Source: Glomus cerebriforme (lineage: Eukaryota > Glomeromycota > Glomeromycetes > Glomerales > Glomeraceae). Taken from it: a stretch of DNA of 64,000 bases. Each line of letters starts with the position of its first letter. Within the stretch, counting starts at the first letter, position 1. The notes under the pieces were generated by a model. It had not been told where the DNA came from and made no database searches. It saw only the letters and a list, made by a program, of their open reading frames with translations. A program made the position numbers and the translations under genes. The stretch lies in assembly GCA_003550305.1 (NCBI GenBank), contig QKYT01000102.1, positions 188,051-252,050 on the forward strand. Reading direction: 5' to 3'. Shown one piece after another: positions 24,085-36,128 of the stretch.

Positions 24085-27000
24085 TCATTTCCTTGATAAA
24101 TCTCTAAATGCTGAATCAATACAATTTTTTATCTCTTTATAAGAAACAATTAAACATGATTGTTCATCTCTTGAAATTAACATTATTCTTTCATCAACAC
24201 CAGCATCCAACTAAAGTACAATTTATACATTAAAAAGTTTTTTTTTTACAAGTATTTGTTACATAATTCAATTAATTAATAGAGTTCAAATTAATAATAC
24301 TTTAATAAAAAATTTATGATAAATACAATTAAATAAACAACATATAATAACTTACCTTATTTAAACACATTAATACATGAGCCATATCAACTACAGGATA
24401 ACCATTTTCATCTACTTGATGAAATACATAATCCCTGAATAATTTAATTAAATATCGATCTCCAGTCTCTGACCAACTTGGATCCATATCAAATCTGTTA
24501 AAAAGAAAAAATATAAATAAATCTTGTCCACCTTATTAAACAAAAACACAAATAAATAAAACATACTCGGGACGTTCGTTAATAAATCCAAATTTACATA
24601 ACAATCTTACTAATCTTCCATTTTCTAATTCTTGACTTAATTCGCTTCCCAAAAAATCATTATAACTAAAAAGAAATAATTAATTAAGGAAAAAAAAAAT
24701 AAAGCTCAAACACAAAAAAAGTTATATATTTACTGATGAACACTATTAATTTCATGTAATATTCGAGGTCCGATCATAGCTATAACTTTATCCACAGATT
24801 TCGTTGGTGTTGGTTTATTTAATAAATATAATATAACATTCTTAAAATCGGGCGAATAATGTCGAGAAATGTAATCAATCGATTTCGGTAAATTAAGAAC
24901 GGATGAAAGTGAATTACACGCAAGTGAAATAATTAATTGACCAAAATGTAAAAGATCTTCTTGCTAATAAATGTAATGATTTGATTAGTTATAAATAATT
25001 CTTTAAACCATGAATCAAATTACCAATAAAAATTTTCGAGACACGTAACTTGAAAATGGAGGATATTTTTTCCACCATCAAAAGTCAACATATCCATTAT
25101 ACCACAGCAATTTATTCGTATTCTAATTTAACTAAAGTTAATAATTTAAAATTGAAGACGTTAAAAACCTTAATAATTAACCGATCATACCGATTTTTAT
25201 TTGTCGATAAAATTTTTGTAGGTTCAATCATTCGCGCTGCCAATCCCGAAGAGTGTATCGTCTTAATTGCAGAAGCCAATTGCGTTATATAACTCCACAA
25301 AATTGTTTCAGGAACAATTGCACCAGTCCCACCACCCTGAGGGAGATTAGTGGCTTGCAATGAAGATGAAAAATGTCTGTCGAAAAGAGTCTTTGATAAA
25401 GGATGATAATCATATACAAAAACAATAGCTTTTATACAATCAATTAGATTCATTAATATACCGAATATTCTGCCATATCGAAATATATGTTTTGAAATAC
25501 TACTCACAATGATCACCAAAGGCCTTAGTAGTAAATGCTTCACGTATAGAAACAATATTTGCATGTCTAATCCGTCGCCAATTTTCTATTGTTGACATTG
25601 CTACTTCATTTGTTAAACGAAAACCTATTCATATTAATAGTAATAACAGAATTAACATATGTTAAGCAAAATAAGTTAGGAGTTTGACCAACTTACCCTC
25701 AATGCGTCTTAAACAATAAACGCGACCGTCAACACTACAAACTGATTTATATACCCAACTTGGATATCCAAAGATCTTTATTGATTTCTCTTGGCGTTGA
25801 TCAAGTGGATATAAGGAATGATAAACATGAAGCTCTTCCGGTAAATTAAAATCTTTCGCTACAGAATACAAGTTTATAAGGTGAAAAGAAACTAACCCAC
25901 TTTTTTTAAAAAAATGCTTAAATAATAATCGGTACAACATTCGTTACCATTCACTGTTTTCAAAATAGCTTCATTCTTTCGTTGTAATTCTTCACGTAAA
26001 TGATCCGACATAAAAAATGAATGAATTGTCTTCTGATGTGGATGCAAATTGGATACATGCGGTAGGGGTGATGTATAAAGATGGTATTGTAACTACGAAA
26101 AAATTTTTTGAAATTCAATTTCAGTCATATATCGAGACTTTTGATAAGAAAATCAAATTACCGCATTAATGTTCATGATAATTATCGTACTGGCTGAGGC
26201 AATAAAGCCTGCTGGGACTGATATAAAAATGGATCCAAACGGTGTGAAGTCGTAAAATAGCTCGTATTATTCATATGATGATGTGACGATACTTCCGGTA
26301 TCGAATTTTCATTAGCTGCAAAATTTGTTGCCTAAACATAACGCGTCAAAAATTAAAAAGAAATAAGTTTAAATATCTAAAAAAAAAAAAAAGAAATCCA
26401 TCAAATTATAATTGTAGCTAACATTGGCGTTAAGTCCTAATGAAGCAAATGAATTGGCAAGCGCATTTAAACCATGATTTCCAGGTGACAAGAGAAAAGG
26501 GGTTGAAGGAGGCACAGGAGGATAAAATCCCATAGTCTGTTCGTATAATATCATTCTTTAGAATGAAAATAAAATTGCGACTAAGTATGTTTTCAACTAA
26601 GAATTATTAAACAGAAAAAAATAGAAAAATATTTGGTAAATCATGTACTCATTATCATACTCTTGTTCTCCAGAATCATAATAATGTTTCTGCTGAGGGG
26701 AACCTTGCAGAGACACATAAATGGATATGAATTAAATGATTAAACTATAATTATTAATCACACAAAGGTATATAAATACTTACCTGGTGTGCTCGTAGGT
26801 GTTACGGGAGTTTCTTCAGGAGTATTTACTTTTAATAAACATATTTCAGTATAAGCCTAATATGCCTAATACTTTTACAGTGAATTTAATACAACAGTAT
26901 ATCAAACCTTGAGTGCTTTTAGGAATAAATGGTGGCGCATTTACAACCTCCGGCGAAATGGATGAAAGTAATACGGAAGGTTTGAACACTGGAGAATTAA

Positions 27001-27592
27001 CACTTAATTTCGACTTATTACTGATAAATCATAAGAAATAAATTAATCCTTATTTTTGAAAACAAATATCAAAAATCATTTGGATCACTTACGTTTCTGG
27101 ACTGTTCGGAGGTGATGTCGATTTTCCCTACAAATAAAATAAAAAGATGTAATTTATTACAATACAGATTGAATTAAGGTTAAAGAGTTACAACTATACA
27201 AGATCAATAAGAAAGCGTGTCACTTTGTCATTACGTTAAATTTTCGACATATTGACATTGCTTCTAAAGATCGCTCAATTTAACTTACTAAGTCGTGATT
27301 AAACTCACAACCTTTTCCTTCATATTTACAGTATCCATGTATAATTAAATTCTTACAAGTTCGCGTTTTGGAATTTGCTGTTAAATCTATAACGAGAATT
27401 TAAACAAAGTAGAATAAGGTACAATAAATGTAACATAGGCTCGATGGACAAGTGCGAAACACGTTAGATCTTAAAAGTGGAAAAAATACTTTTGGAAGAA
27501 GGTGGACTTTTAGGAGTTTCTTTTTCGGAAGTAGGTGCAACAATTGGGATCGCGGATGACCCTGACGGGGCTGGAATTGAGAATGAAGACAT
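24085..27592 (-). CDS. PAN3: PAN3, regulatory subunit of the PAN2-PAN3 deadenylase
   Basis: A multi-exon gene for the subunit that brings PAN2 to poly(A)-binding protein for mRNA tail shortening in the cytoplasm. Exon 1 (27490-27592) starts at ATG 27592. A later exon (about 27297-27357) encodes a CCCH zinc finger ([21 protein letters not shown]). A Pro-rich linker has [12 protein letters not shown] (about 26500). The pseudokinase includes [15 protein letters not shown] and [23 protein letters not shown] (about 25720-25840), and [21 protein letters not shown] (about 25220-25290). The C-terminal knob ends [17 protein letters not shown] ... [12 protein letters not shown] before TGA 24085-24087. 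This order is exactly that of PAN3. It is divergent from the exonuclease gene at 28183. Confidence 0.93.
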
Positions 27593-28182
27593 TGACAAAA
27601 ACTAAGGAAATCCTAAGCGCGAACTAATGCGAATATGACAATAATAAAGAAACTGAAACCCGAATCTGAACAAACTTTATTTCAAGTACCAGTTAACAAT
27701 TAGGAGGTATGGTTGTAGACCTTTAACCTAAACCGGATGTACGAGATGGATTGGTTTGTGTAACATTTATCTGAAAAGGCGGGGATGATTTATTCATAAT
27801 TTCATAATTTCCATTTTCAAAAGCCATAAGCCTATATATAAAACAAATATTTTCTTTTATGAAATTCTTAACCTTAATTTTTATATATTATTATAAAGAC
27901 AGGATAAAAGTTAATTTTAGACATAGGATTTTCCTTATAGAATTAAATATAATTTTAAGCTCATTAGGATTAATTACTTTAAAATTTATTAATTATTTTT
28001 TTTCCCTTGATATTCAGAAATTTCCGGTTTCAGTGATATTATACCGATATCCAATCCGAAAATTTATTTTTAAAGGGTTTAACGTAGAAATGTTTTCTTA
28101 GTGACAAGAATCTATACGTTTGTTATTAAGAGTAAACTCAAATTTTTTTGATATAGTAAGGCGAAGGGAAAAGAAGGCTAGG
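27593..28182. promoter_or_regulatory. Divergent promoter region PAN3 / exonuclease gene
   Basis: 590 bp between two head-to-head starts. On the minus strand an ATG near 27828 opens a 34-codon frame (MAFENGNYEIMNKS...) ending near 27724, upstream of the PAN3 start; it could be an upstream ORF in the PAN3 leader. No TATA box is assigned. Confidence 0.4.
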
Positions 28183-30318
28183 ATGTCGATTACTCCAAAT
28201 GTCCATTGTCCTGGTATCGATTACCTTGTGGTGATTGATTTCGAAGCCACTTGTGACGAGAATAACGCAAATCCACAAACTATACAAGTGACAAAGGTAC
28301 TACAAAAACAAAGTAAATTTTTTGTAAGCTCGTGTTTACTTTTCTGTCGGATTTACGGTTGGCTTCGGTGCTCGTACGCGTTCTCAAACCGTGTCCTGAT
28401 ATTATATTTGTCTTTTTGTTCCTCAAGAAAGTTTACATTTTAATGAGATTTATTACATGGTTTGCAAACGTTGTTGGCTTGCTTCTTTACTAGGAAACGG
28501 CAGAAATCATAGAATTTGCCTGGGTAATTGTTGATACCAGCACTTTGGAAGTGGTTAGTATTGAATTATTTTACTTTATGTATCAGGAAAACGTGTATTT
28601 TTATTAGAAATCAAAAAGTTGGGGGATCTTTTCAAATTTGGCGCAATTCAATCATAATAATAAACATATAGGTGTATCAACACACTCAATATGTCAAACC
28701 AGAAGCTACTCCTTTGACTCCTTTTTGCACCAGTCTAACCAAAATAACTTGGGAAAAACTCGAAACCGCGGGTACTTTACAAGATGCCATCACCGCTTTG
28801 GATGACTATATTCAGAATTACATCATCGCAAATAATAAGACGTTTTGTTTTTGCACACACGGAGCATGGGACCTCAGGATCCAATTACCCAGAGAGGCGA
28901 GGGATAAACATATCGAACTGCCTCCTTACCTAGCACATTGTAGAATGTTTGACTTAAAACAAGAATATCAAAGGTGGCAAGTACATCATCCAGATGTAAT
29001 ATTAAAGAGTCATTCTTTAAATGAAATGTGCGTTGCCTTTGAATTACAAGTGGTGGGTCAACCGCATTCGGGAATTGGGGATTCACTTACTATGGTTAAT
29101 ATTATTCGATACTTTTGCTCTTTCGGCCACCCTGATGTATTTGTTAACCCAATTGACACCAATGCGGATTTGAACCAATTTAAAAAAGAAGAATCTAAAG
29201 TGATTCATTTGGCGGGTTTACCATACGATGTTACACAACCTGAATTAGAGGCATGGTTTTCAGGTAAGGGTGTTAGACCAACTGTATTATGGATGATTCG
29301 TACACCTGATCATCAGAAACCAAGTGGCTCTGGGTTTGGGATCTTTGCGACACATGAAGACGCAATGGCTTGTTTAGAGATGAATGGGAGAACTTTAGGA
29401 GATAGAGCTATAGAAGTAAGTCCAAGTAGTGAAAGGGTTATTGAAGCGGCCGGCGCTATATTGGCATCATTTCCGGTATGTAAATATATATTTTTTGATT
29501 ATATTCAAATGCATTAATTATACATATCGGTAAATGCCAATTTATATTTGCCTTTTTTTCTCACCTTTTTTTTTTATTTCGTTAATCGGTGAAAGATGGC
29601 CAAAAATCGTCTTCGACCAGGTGATTGGGTCTGTCCAGCTTGTCAATTTCATAACTTTGCCTCTAGGAGAACATGTTTTAAATGCAATGCTATGAACCCA
29701 AATCCTTCTTCCGTACATGGAACACCTCCAAATTTTACATTAGGGGATTGGATGTGTCCGAATCCTCAATGTAATTTTCATAATTACGCATCTAGAACTC
29801 AGTGTTTAAGATGCGGAACATTCAAACCTCAGGGAATGTATGGTCCACCACCGTCAAATATGTCTTTTCGTCCTGGAGATTGGATTTGTCCAAATCCAAA
29901 TTGTGCATTTCAAAATTTCGCTTCTAGAACTGTTTGCATGCGGTGTAATACCACAAATCATAATCATATCGGATATGATGCATATGGGAATCTTACACAG
30001 GATCAAGGGGGTTATACTAGTAATGTTAGCCATGGGTCTTCATCTCCTGCTCCAGCACCTTTTCGGCCAGGAGATTGGTACTGTCCAAGTTGTAACACTC
30101 ATAATTTCGCTTCAAGATTCCAATGTATTCGCTGTGCAATAAACAAACCTCCTCAGGTTGCTGGTAATGTTGCTGTTACAGCTAACATGAAACCTGGTGA
30201 TTGGTTATGTGGTAATGAAATGTGCGGATATCATAATTTTGCAAAAAGAACTCATTGTGCAAAATGCGGTATGCCAAATAATTCTACAGTGGGTGGAGAG
30301 AATGGGTTTCAACAATAA
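28183..30318 (+). CDS. ERI1-type exonuclease with RRM and RanBP2 zinc fingers (Nrp1-like)
   Basis: Four exons: 28183-28296, 28494-28553, 28672-29475, 29596-30318. The first three encode a DEDDh 3'-5' exonuclease domain: DFEATCDE (Asp and Glu), FAWV, HGAWDL (Asp) and HSGIGD with the expected H-x4-D spacing, so the catalytic set looks complete. An RRM follows (about 29190-29430; VIHLAGLPYD ... GSGFGIFATHEDA). Exon 4 holds five RanBP2-type fingers (PGDWxCP ... NFASRxxCxRC) of 30-40 residues each, a form that binds single-stranded RNA. The order resembles yeast Nrp1 and related fungal proteins. A role in RNA processing or ribonucleoprotein granules is inferred from the domains. ATG 28183 directly precedes the exonuclease domain. 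Confidence 0.87.
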
Positions 30319-31004
30319 TGGCATTTAATTACAGTTATGTTATATATATTAAATTTATGGTCTTATATAATGTGTTGATTTATTTATGTTTTTTCTTTCT
30401 TATAAAAATGTATTATTTTATTGTGTATGAAAAGTTTATTAGAAAAATTATTGATTTATTGTGACGCGTTAAGACAACTGTATGTTAAAGGAAAATGCGG
30501 ACGCTTTCAACAATTTTAATTTGGAGAAACACGATTGATGATTAGTTTTCTTCTATTATTTTTTTCTTCTTGTTTTTTTTTTTACAAAATCTTTGATTTT
30601 TTTTTTTTTTTTTTTTTTTTTTTACCTTTTAAATATTTCTATTGATTTTTCTTTGCGCCATACCTTTTATTTTTTTTAAAGATTATATTTAACCCTATTC
30701 AAATTCGTGGAGAAATTATTATTAACGGCGCAGTCATTTTGTTTATATCATTTTACTTTTTTTCTTTAATTTACATGCTCTAAAGAGCTTAAAAGAATTC
30801 ATTACTGCATCTTTTATTCGTCATGTGTTATGGGGGGAAAGGATAGCATTGTTTCGTGTTTTATTATTATATGAACAAAATATGAAAATCAGATATTATT
30901 TCAGTTGTTTGTGAGTGGAATAAATCAAGTTTTTTATTTTAAAAACGATAAATTTAACTTGATTCTATTTTTTTTTCTTGATTTCTATTATTGTCTTCAG
31001 GAAT
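30319..31004. other. Convergent intergenic region with long T tract
   Basis: Spacer between two convergent genes. It contains an uninterrupted T run of about 25 (about 30598-30622) and shorter T runs. No gene is recognised; the open frame near 30905-31117 is AT-rich and overlaps the CDC8 3' end on the other strand. Confidence 0.4.
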
Positions 31005-31946
31005 TTAAGAAGTTGCTTTCCACAAATCTTCTTTTAAAGGTAATTGACTACATTTTTCAATTAGTTTTAAAGAATATTCTACAATTCGTTTATGTAACAA
31101 TTCAACAGATTGATTAGCATTTAAAATTCTCCATAAAGAATCCTTATCACTATCTTTTTCTTTTAACATATAAAATATTTTACGGACTTTTTCCTGTAAG
31201 GATTTTTTTTCATAGCGTTCCTCACCAAATCCCCCTCTTTTCTCGGCTTCTTCAGCAGTTAAATCCATAAAAAATATTACATCTGGGCTTAACAATCCTA
31301 TATCTGGCGAACAACACCAATTTAAATCCAACCCCTAATAAATTATTATTTATTTATTTGGTTTTTTTTTAAAAAAAAAAAAAGATTTAGAGGAAGACAA
31401 AATAGAAAAGTTAAGAAAAAAGTTTTTTTTTTTTTTTTTTTTTTTTACCTTGGCGGCTGAATACGAAACACCGGAATACGCATATCTATCCACAATCAAT
31501 GTTTTTCCGCTAAGTAGTAAATTTTTCATGGCTTTCCTATAACAAATAAATTTGATTTGTTTAATTATTTACACTTAAAGAAAATTTTTGTTACAAACTT
31601 ACATACGCTCCCATCTATTCACAGAAAATAACAAATGAATTGCTTTATCATCTAACTCGTACTCATTTGCTAAATACGCGTTAATAATTTGCCCAATTTT
31701 CGTTTTTCGATCTAAAAAAAAATTTTTTATATTATAGATAATTAAAATAATATTGTAAACACGTTATTCGTTGCTTTCTCAATATATACCAGGAAACTTC
31801 AAAAGTTCAACGGAATGCCCATTATTTCTTAAATATTCAAAAAGTTTATTAGCTTGTGTTGATTTCCCTGCTTTATCACACCCTTCGAAAAGAATAAAAG
31901 CTCCACGTTTTTTAATATTGATTATGTCGCTATTTACTAAAGCCAT
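31005..31946 (-). CDS. CDC8: Thymidylate kinase
   Basis: Phosphorylates dTMP to dTDP for DNA synthesis. Four exons, the first (31790-31946) starting at ATG 31946. Exon 1 has the P-loop FEGCDKAGKST. Exon 2 (about 31607-31711) has DRKTKIGQIINAYL and LLFSVNRWE. Exon 3 has LIVDRYAYSGVSYS, the DRY motif with the Ser and Tyr typical of eukaryotic TMPK. Exon 4 has DLNWC, the LSPDVIFFMDL strand and a lid-like RGGFGEERYEKKSLQEKVRKIF, ending at TAA 31005. About 210 residues, the normal size. The exon 2/3 junction was set by frame and could be off by a few codons. It is unlike the kinase-like domain at 13425-14050. Confidence 0.93.
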
Positions 31947-33330
31947 TTTTTTCAAAGTTAAAAAAATTTCCCCAAAGAAAAAATTTACGTGCTTGTCGAA
32001 TCATATTATCGTGATATATTATTTATAGTTATAAAAAAAACGAAACGAAAACATTAGTCTTACACGTCTCTGACTCTATGCTGCTTTTATAGGTAATCGC
32101 GTGCGATAATGATTACTTTAAATTTATTTATATTGTTATACAGCAAATTTTATAAAATAATAAATATATATAAAAATATATATAGTGATTATTTTTTAAT
32201 ATATTCTGATTTCTGATAATATCCAATTCAGTTGAAACAAATCATGTTTATACCTAATATGGAATGACATTATGTATATATTTTATCAAAAAATATTTCG
32301 ATATGTTGAATTTCGGCAAATTTTTTTTTTTATCGATTTATTACCTGTATAAAAAAAATATCATACTTGAGGATCAATTTCTTTTTTTATCCATATCGCA
32401 TCTAATTGAAATTCAACATATCAAGAAGTTTCAAATTCTTGTATTTCAGACTTCTTTCGCATTCTTAAACGTAAATCTTCTAATATCATATTCTTCACAA
32501 TTTGTTTTTGAATGACATTCCAAAAATTTTAAGTTTTTTTTAAGGTCCACGGATAAAGGAAAAGAGTAACGTTTCATCAGTTTACCAGAAATACCAAAAA
32601 ATAAAAAACCATTAAAAAATTATAACGACACAACAAAGCCAAGTAGAAAGAGTCAACCGAACGAAGTAGGTTGTATAAAAAAATAAAAAACAAATAAAAT
32701 TGAACCGAAATTGAATAAAGGATGAAGGCACAATAAAAAAATTAAGTCGTAAAAATAAGCACAAGAGACAAACCGACCTCGTGTCTCTATGAATGATTCC
32801 TTTTTTAAACAAAAAAAAAAAGAATCCATTAAATCGAAACTCATCGACTTGCCTATTAGTTGCTTATCGTCATCGACTCAACTCAAAAAAAAAAAAGAAA
32901 AGAAAAAAAATTTCAAATTCTACAATTTCGATCGGAATCATTCCTGAAAAATATAATTGTTGATATCGTATACAAATGATAATTCATCTAATCCAGAATC
33001 GATTCATATTCTTCTACATTTTAGGTTGTGCTGGGTGAAGTTTCTGCTAAATCTCAAAAAAAAATAAGTATATATATATAATAATATGTTTATCGCTCAT
33101 GGGTAATGTGATTTTTGCAATCTGCAATTTGCTGTCTAATAATCTTCTAATTCGAAATTCCTCTCAAATACATTCTTCCAATTCCATTAAATTCCACAAT
33201 ATACAGAATTAATTCCAAATATAAGTAAGATTCCATGAAAATTATTGTTCCATAATTTTTTAAAAAATTCCAATAATCGATATTCTGCATCTAAAATCCC
33301 AACTAGAATCCCTCATAAGCCTATTACAAT
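31947..33330. other. Intergenic region between CDC8 and SR-like gene
   Basis: AT-rich; it holds the CDC8 promoter at the left and probably the 3' UTR of the SR-like gene at the right. Open frames in 32264-32844 are on both strands, lack splice support and resemble no protein. Nothing further is seen. Confidence 0.4.
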
Positions 33331-34546
33331 TCATCGACGGTAAGGACTGGGAGAACGACCACCTGTTCTGTAGTTTGGACTAAAAGCACGCAACCCAAGA
33401 GGCGAAGCACCGCGTCCATCTAAATATAAAAATCATGATAATTAATGATCAACTTTATTTCTTAAACAAAGAAAATAATTTTTAAAATTTATAATTTACA
33501 TACAAGGATCTGCTGAGCGACTGTATAAGTTATATTAATTGGCAATAATATAAAAATAATATTTAATATTATAAATTCTCATTCCAAAAATAATAAGTTT
33601 CAATTACTTTCAGACATACCCGTAATCATTAGGAGCACCACCATACTTTTCTCTACGATGTTGGTCTTTTTTACCAAGACCAATGTCCCTATAAATGAAA
33701 CCGTTACAAATAAATAAATTTACAAAATTGTCTACGATAAGAAAATGAATTAATAAACAATACCAATCCAGTTTTAGTCGACGACCCTCAACATTGGTAC
33801 CATTGTATTTGTCGAATGCATCTTCGGCATCTCTTCTGTCCTCAAATTCAACAAAAGCAAACCTTTCAGATAAAAAAAAATATATATATATATTAAATCG
33901 AAACAGTTAAATTATAACGTTTATAAAGGATTGAAACAAATCATAATCATTATTTTACCCTTTGTTCCTTCCAGTATAATGATCAATCTGAACTGTTACT
34001 TTTCGTAAACGACCATACCGCTCAAACATGTCAGCTACGTCTTGCTCACGAAAAGCATATGGAAGGTTACCCACATAAAGTGTGGTAGAGTCACGTCTTT
34101 CTTTGTCTGACCCACTATTGAAATTATTATTAATATTAACTGAAAGTATTTAATAAAATAAAATAAAAAAAATATACTTACCGATCAATTGGTTTGCTCC
34201 TTCTTGGAGGACCCCTTCTTTCAGAAGTATACGAAGGATAATCACGATAACCCCTTTCTTCTCTATAACCGCCGCCTCTACCACCGTACCCACGATCGTA
34301 TCTGTCTTCTCTAGTATAACGATCTTCCCTATATCTATCTTCTCTTCCTTCTCTTCCATTACGATAACCTCTAGGAGAAGGACTTCTTCTTCTAGGAGAA
34401 TAAGAACGTCTGTAACCAGCTCCGGCGCGAGGTGACAAAGAACGTTCTTTTCGAGAGCTGTAAGGATGATTATTGCTACTAGATGAAATCTCTTGAGGTG
34501 GAGGAGGAACGGAATCTGAACGAGGATTTCCGTTTTGTTGATCCAT
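33331..34546 (-). CDS. SR-like RNA-binding protein (RS region plus one RRM)
   Basis: Starts at ATG 34546. The first exon encodes an Arg/Ser/Tyr/Gly-rich region with SRKERSLSPR, SYSPRRRSPSPR, repeated REDRY units and GGRGGG. The next exons encode one RRM: TLYVGNLPYAFREQDVADMF (RNP2) and KGFAFVEFEDRRDAEDAF (RNP1), about 33790-34110. The RRM ends GRRLKLDWDIGLGKKDQHRR. The tail has GGRSPSPYRR just before TGA 33331-33333. RS repeats on both sides of an RRM suggest a splicing or mRNA-export factor regulated by SR kinases in the nucleus. The precise orthologue is uncertain; Tra2-like or Npl3-like roles are possible. Confidence 0.82.
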
Positions 34547-36128
34547 TTTATAAAAGAAATTTCTTATGTATTACGCAAGTACTGTAAAAACACAGCTGTC
34601 ACTTATTTTTTATAAAACTTTCTCAGAAAACTAGTGGCAAACTTGAAGAACTTAAAGACAAGATAGAAGGGTTTTATAATGAAGTAATTTTCTGAATGAC
34701 ACTCTTATCCGAACTTATTAACAAATATAGTGTTGACGTGTCCAAATTTGGCTAATCAGTTTATTATTGGCTGACAGAAATTGTATGTGCTCCCAACAAT
34801 CGACTTTGTATTCTTTCATTTCTTTGTATTCCGTTTCATCGGACTTTATTAGAAAAAAATCCGGACATAAGATTATTATTATTATTATCGGGTTGGATTT
34901 TTAATGGTAACGACAAATTCTTAAAATCAAGAGATATGAACGGAAAAGGAAATTAGTAAGATAAAATCCGCAAATATCAAGACTTTGGATTTATCTGTTT
35001 CGGAATTTATATTTAGAAATATTCTAGTTATGATTTTTTTTAGTGTATTTGAAATTTTAAACTTTCCCTTTGGATTGAAAAATTAAGTTCAGTATTATTA
35101 AGGCCAACTATGTTAGTAATTTCTTTTTAACTATTCCCAGGCTTTCTGCAATTCTATCTTAGTATTATCTATTACCTCTTTATATTTTGGCTCTTGATAA
35201 AGTTGTTCCTTTAATAAATTTCTTCCAACTTCGTTTCACTTATAGTTTCGAAAATAATTTATGTTATTTGATTAGTCTACCATTTCCTGGATCGGGAAGA
35301 AGGATTTTTTTTTTGATTTCAGCTCTTTCTTTTATCCTAAAATCAAAAAGTGTATATCAATTTTTCCCTTCCCTTACTTATATATTCTTGAAGTTTATTA
35401 TATTGTGTTATCAATTTTATTAATGCTTTTTGCCAGGAATTCCATACCGAATACTTTCTAGTAATTTAATTAATTCTTTCGTTTGTCTTCTAGCATCTTC
35501 ATAGCATGTTTATCTTCAAGCATATTAAAAAAATAATTGTCAGTCTTTATCATTATCAGTTGTTGAGAGATTGTTTCGAGAACTAATGCCAATGGTAATA
35601 ATACAAGGTTATATGTTATATAGCCTTTTATCAACCATCAAGAACAATTTCTTTAATTGTTTACCTTAGAGTATTGTATTTTTTCAATATTAATGCTTTA
35701 ATTTAACTCTTCTACTTGGTGAAATGATTATATTTTTTAATTTAAATGTCAAATATATACACCATGTTATTTCCTTTTATATGTTTATCATGATTGCAAC
35801 ATCTTTTTTTTTTGTCTTTCTGCTAAAACACAGCAGATTATCTAACGTAACACAATACGTTTTCACTAACTATTATAAATAAATTATGTCAAATTTTTTC
35901 AAAAAATTCTTTCGAATATGCATTTTGAAAGACATATAACTTTTTGGATTCGGCTAAGCATTTTGGTAGTAGTTTATCAAAATCGGGTATAGTTATAAAA
36001 ATATTAAAGAAAATAATTTTAGACGCCCGATACTTTACCTATTTTAGAGATGCTCCTATGACTGAGCTTTTTTTTATTTTGTCTATTGAGTTGTTGATTT
36101 AATTCTTCCAAAATTCGATATAATAAAA
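34547..36128. other. Intergenic region, possible decayed coding remnant
   Basis: The divergent promoters of the SR-like and Tps3-like genes occupy the ends. On the minus strand from about 36120 down to 35100, pieces of protein-like frame (ILEELNQQLNRQNKKK; LIKLLESIRYGIPGKK) are broken by many stops and frame changes. They may be a decayed transposon or host pseudogene. No family is recognised. Confidence 0.3.

Noticed and set aside
27859..28101. Plus-strand open frame of 80 codons upstream of the exonuclease gene
   Set aside because: AT-rich, no protein-like features, and lies in a divergent promoter region.
32264..32844. Several short open frames between CDC8 and the SR-like gene
   Set aside because: Low-complexity Phe/Leu-rich translations with no splice or motif support.
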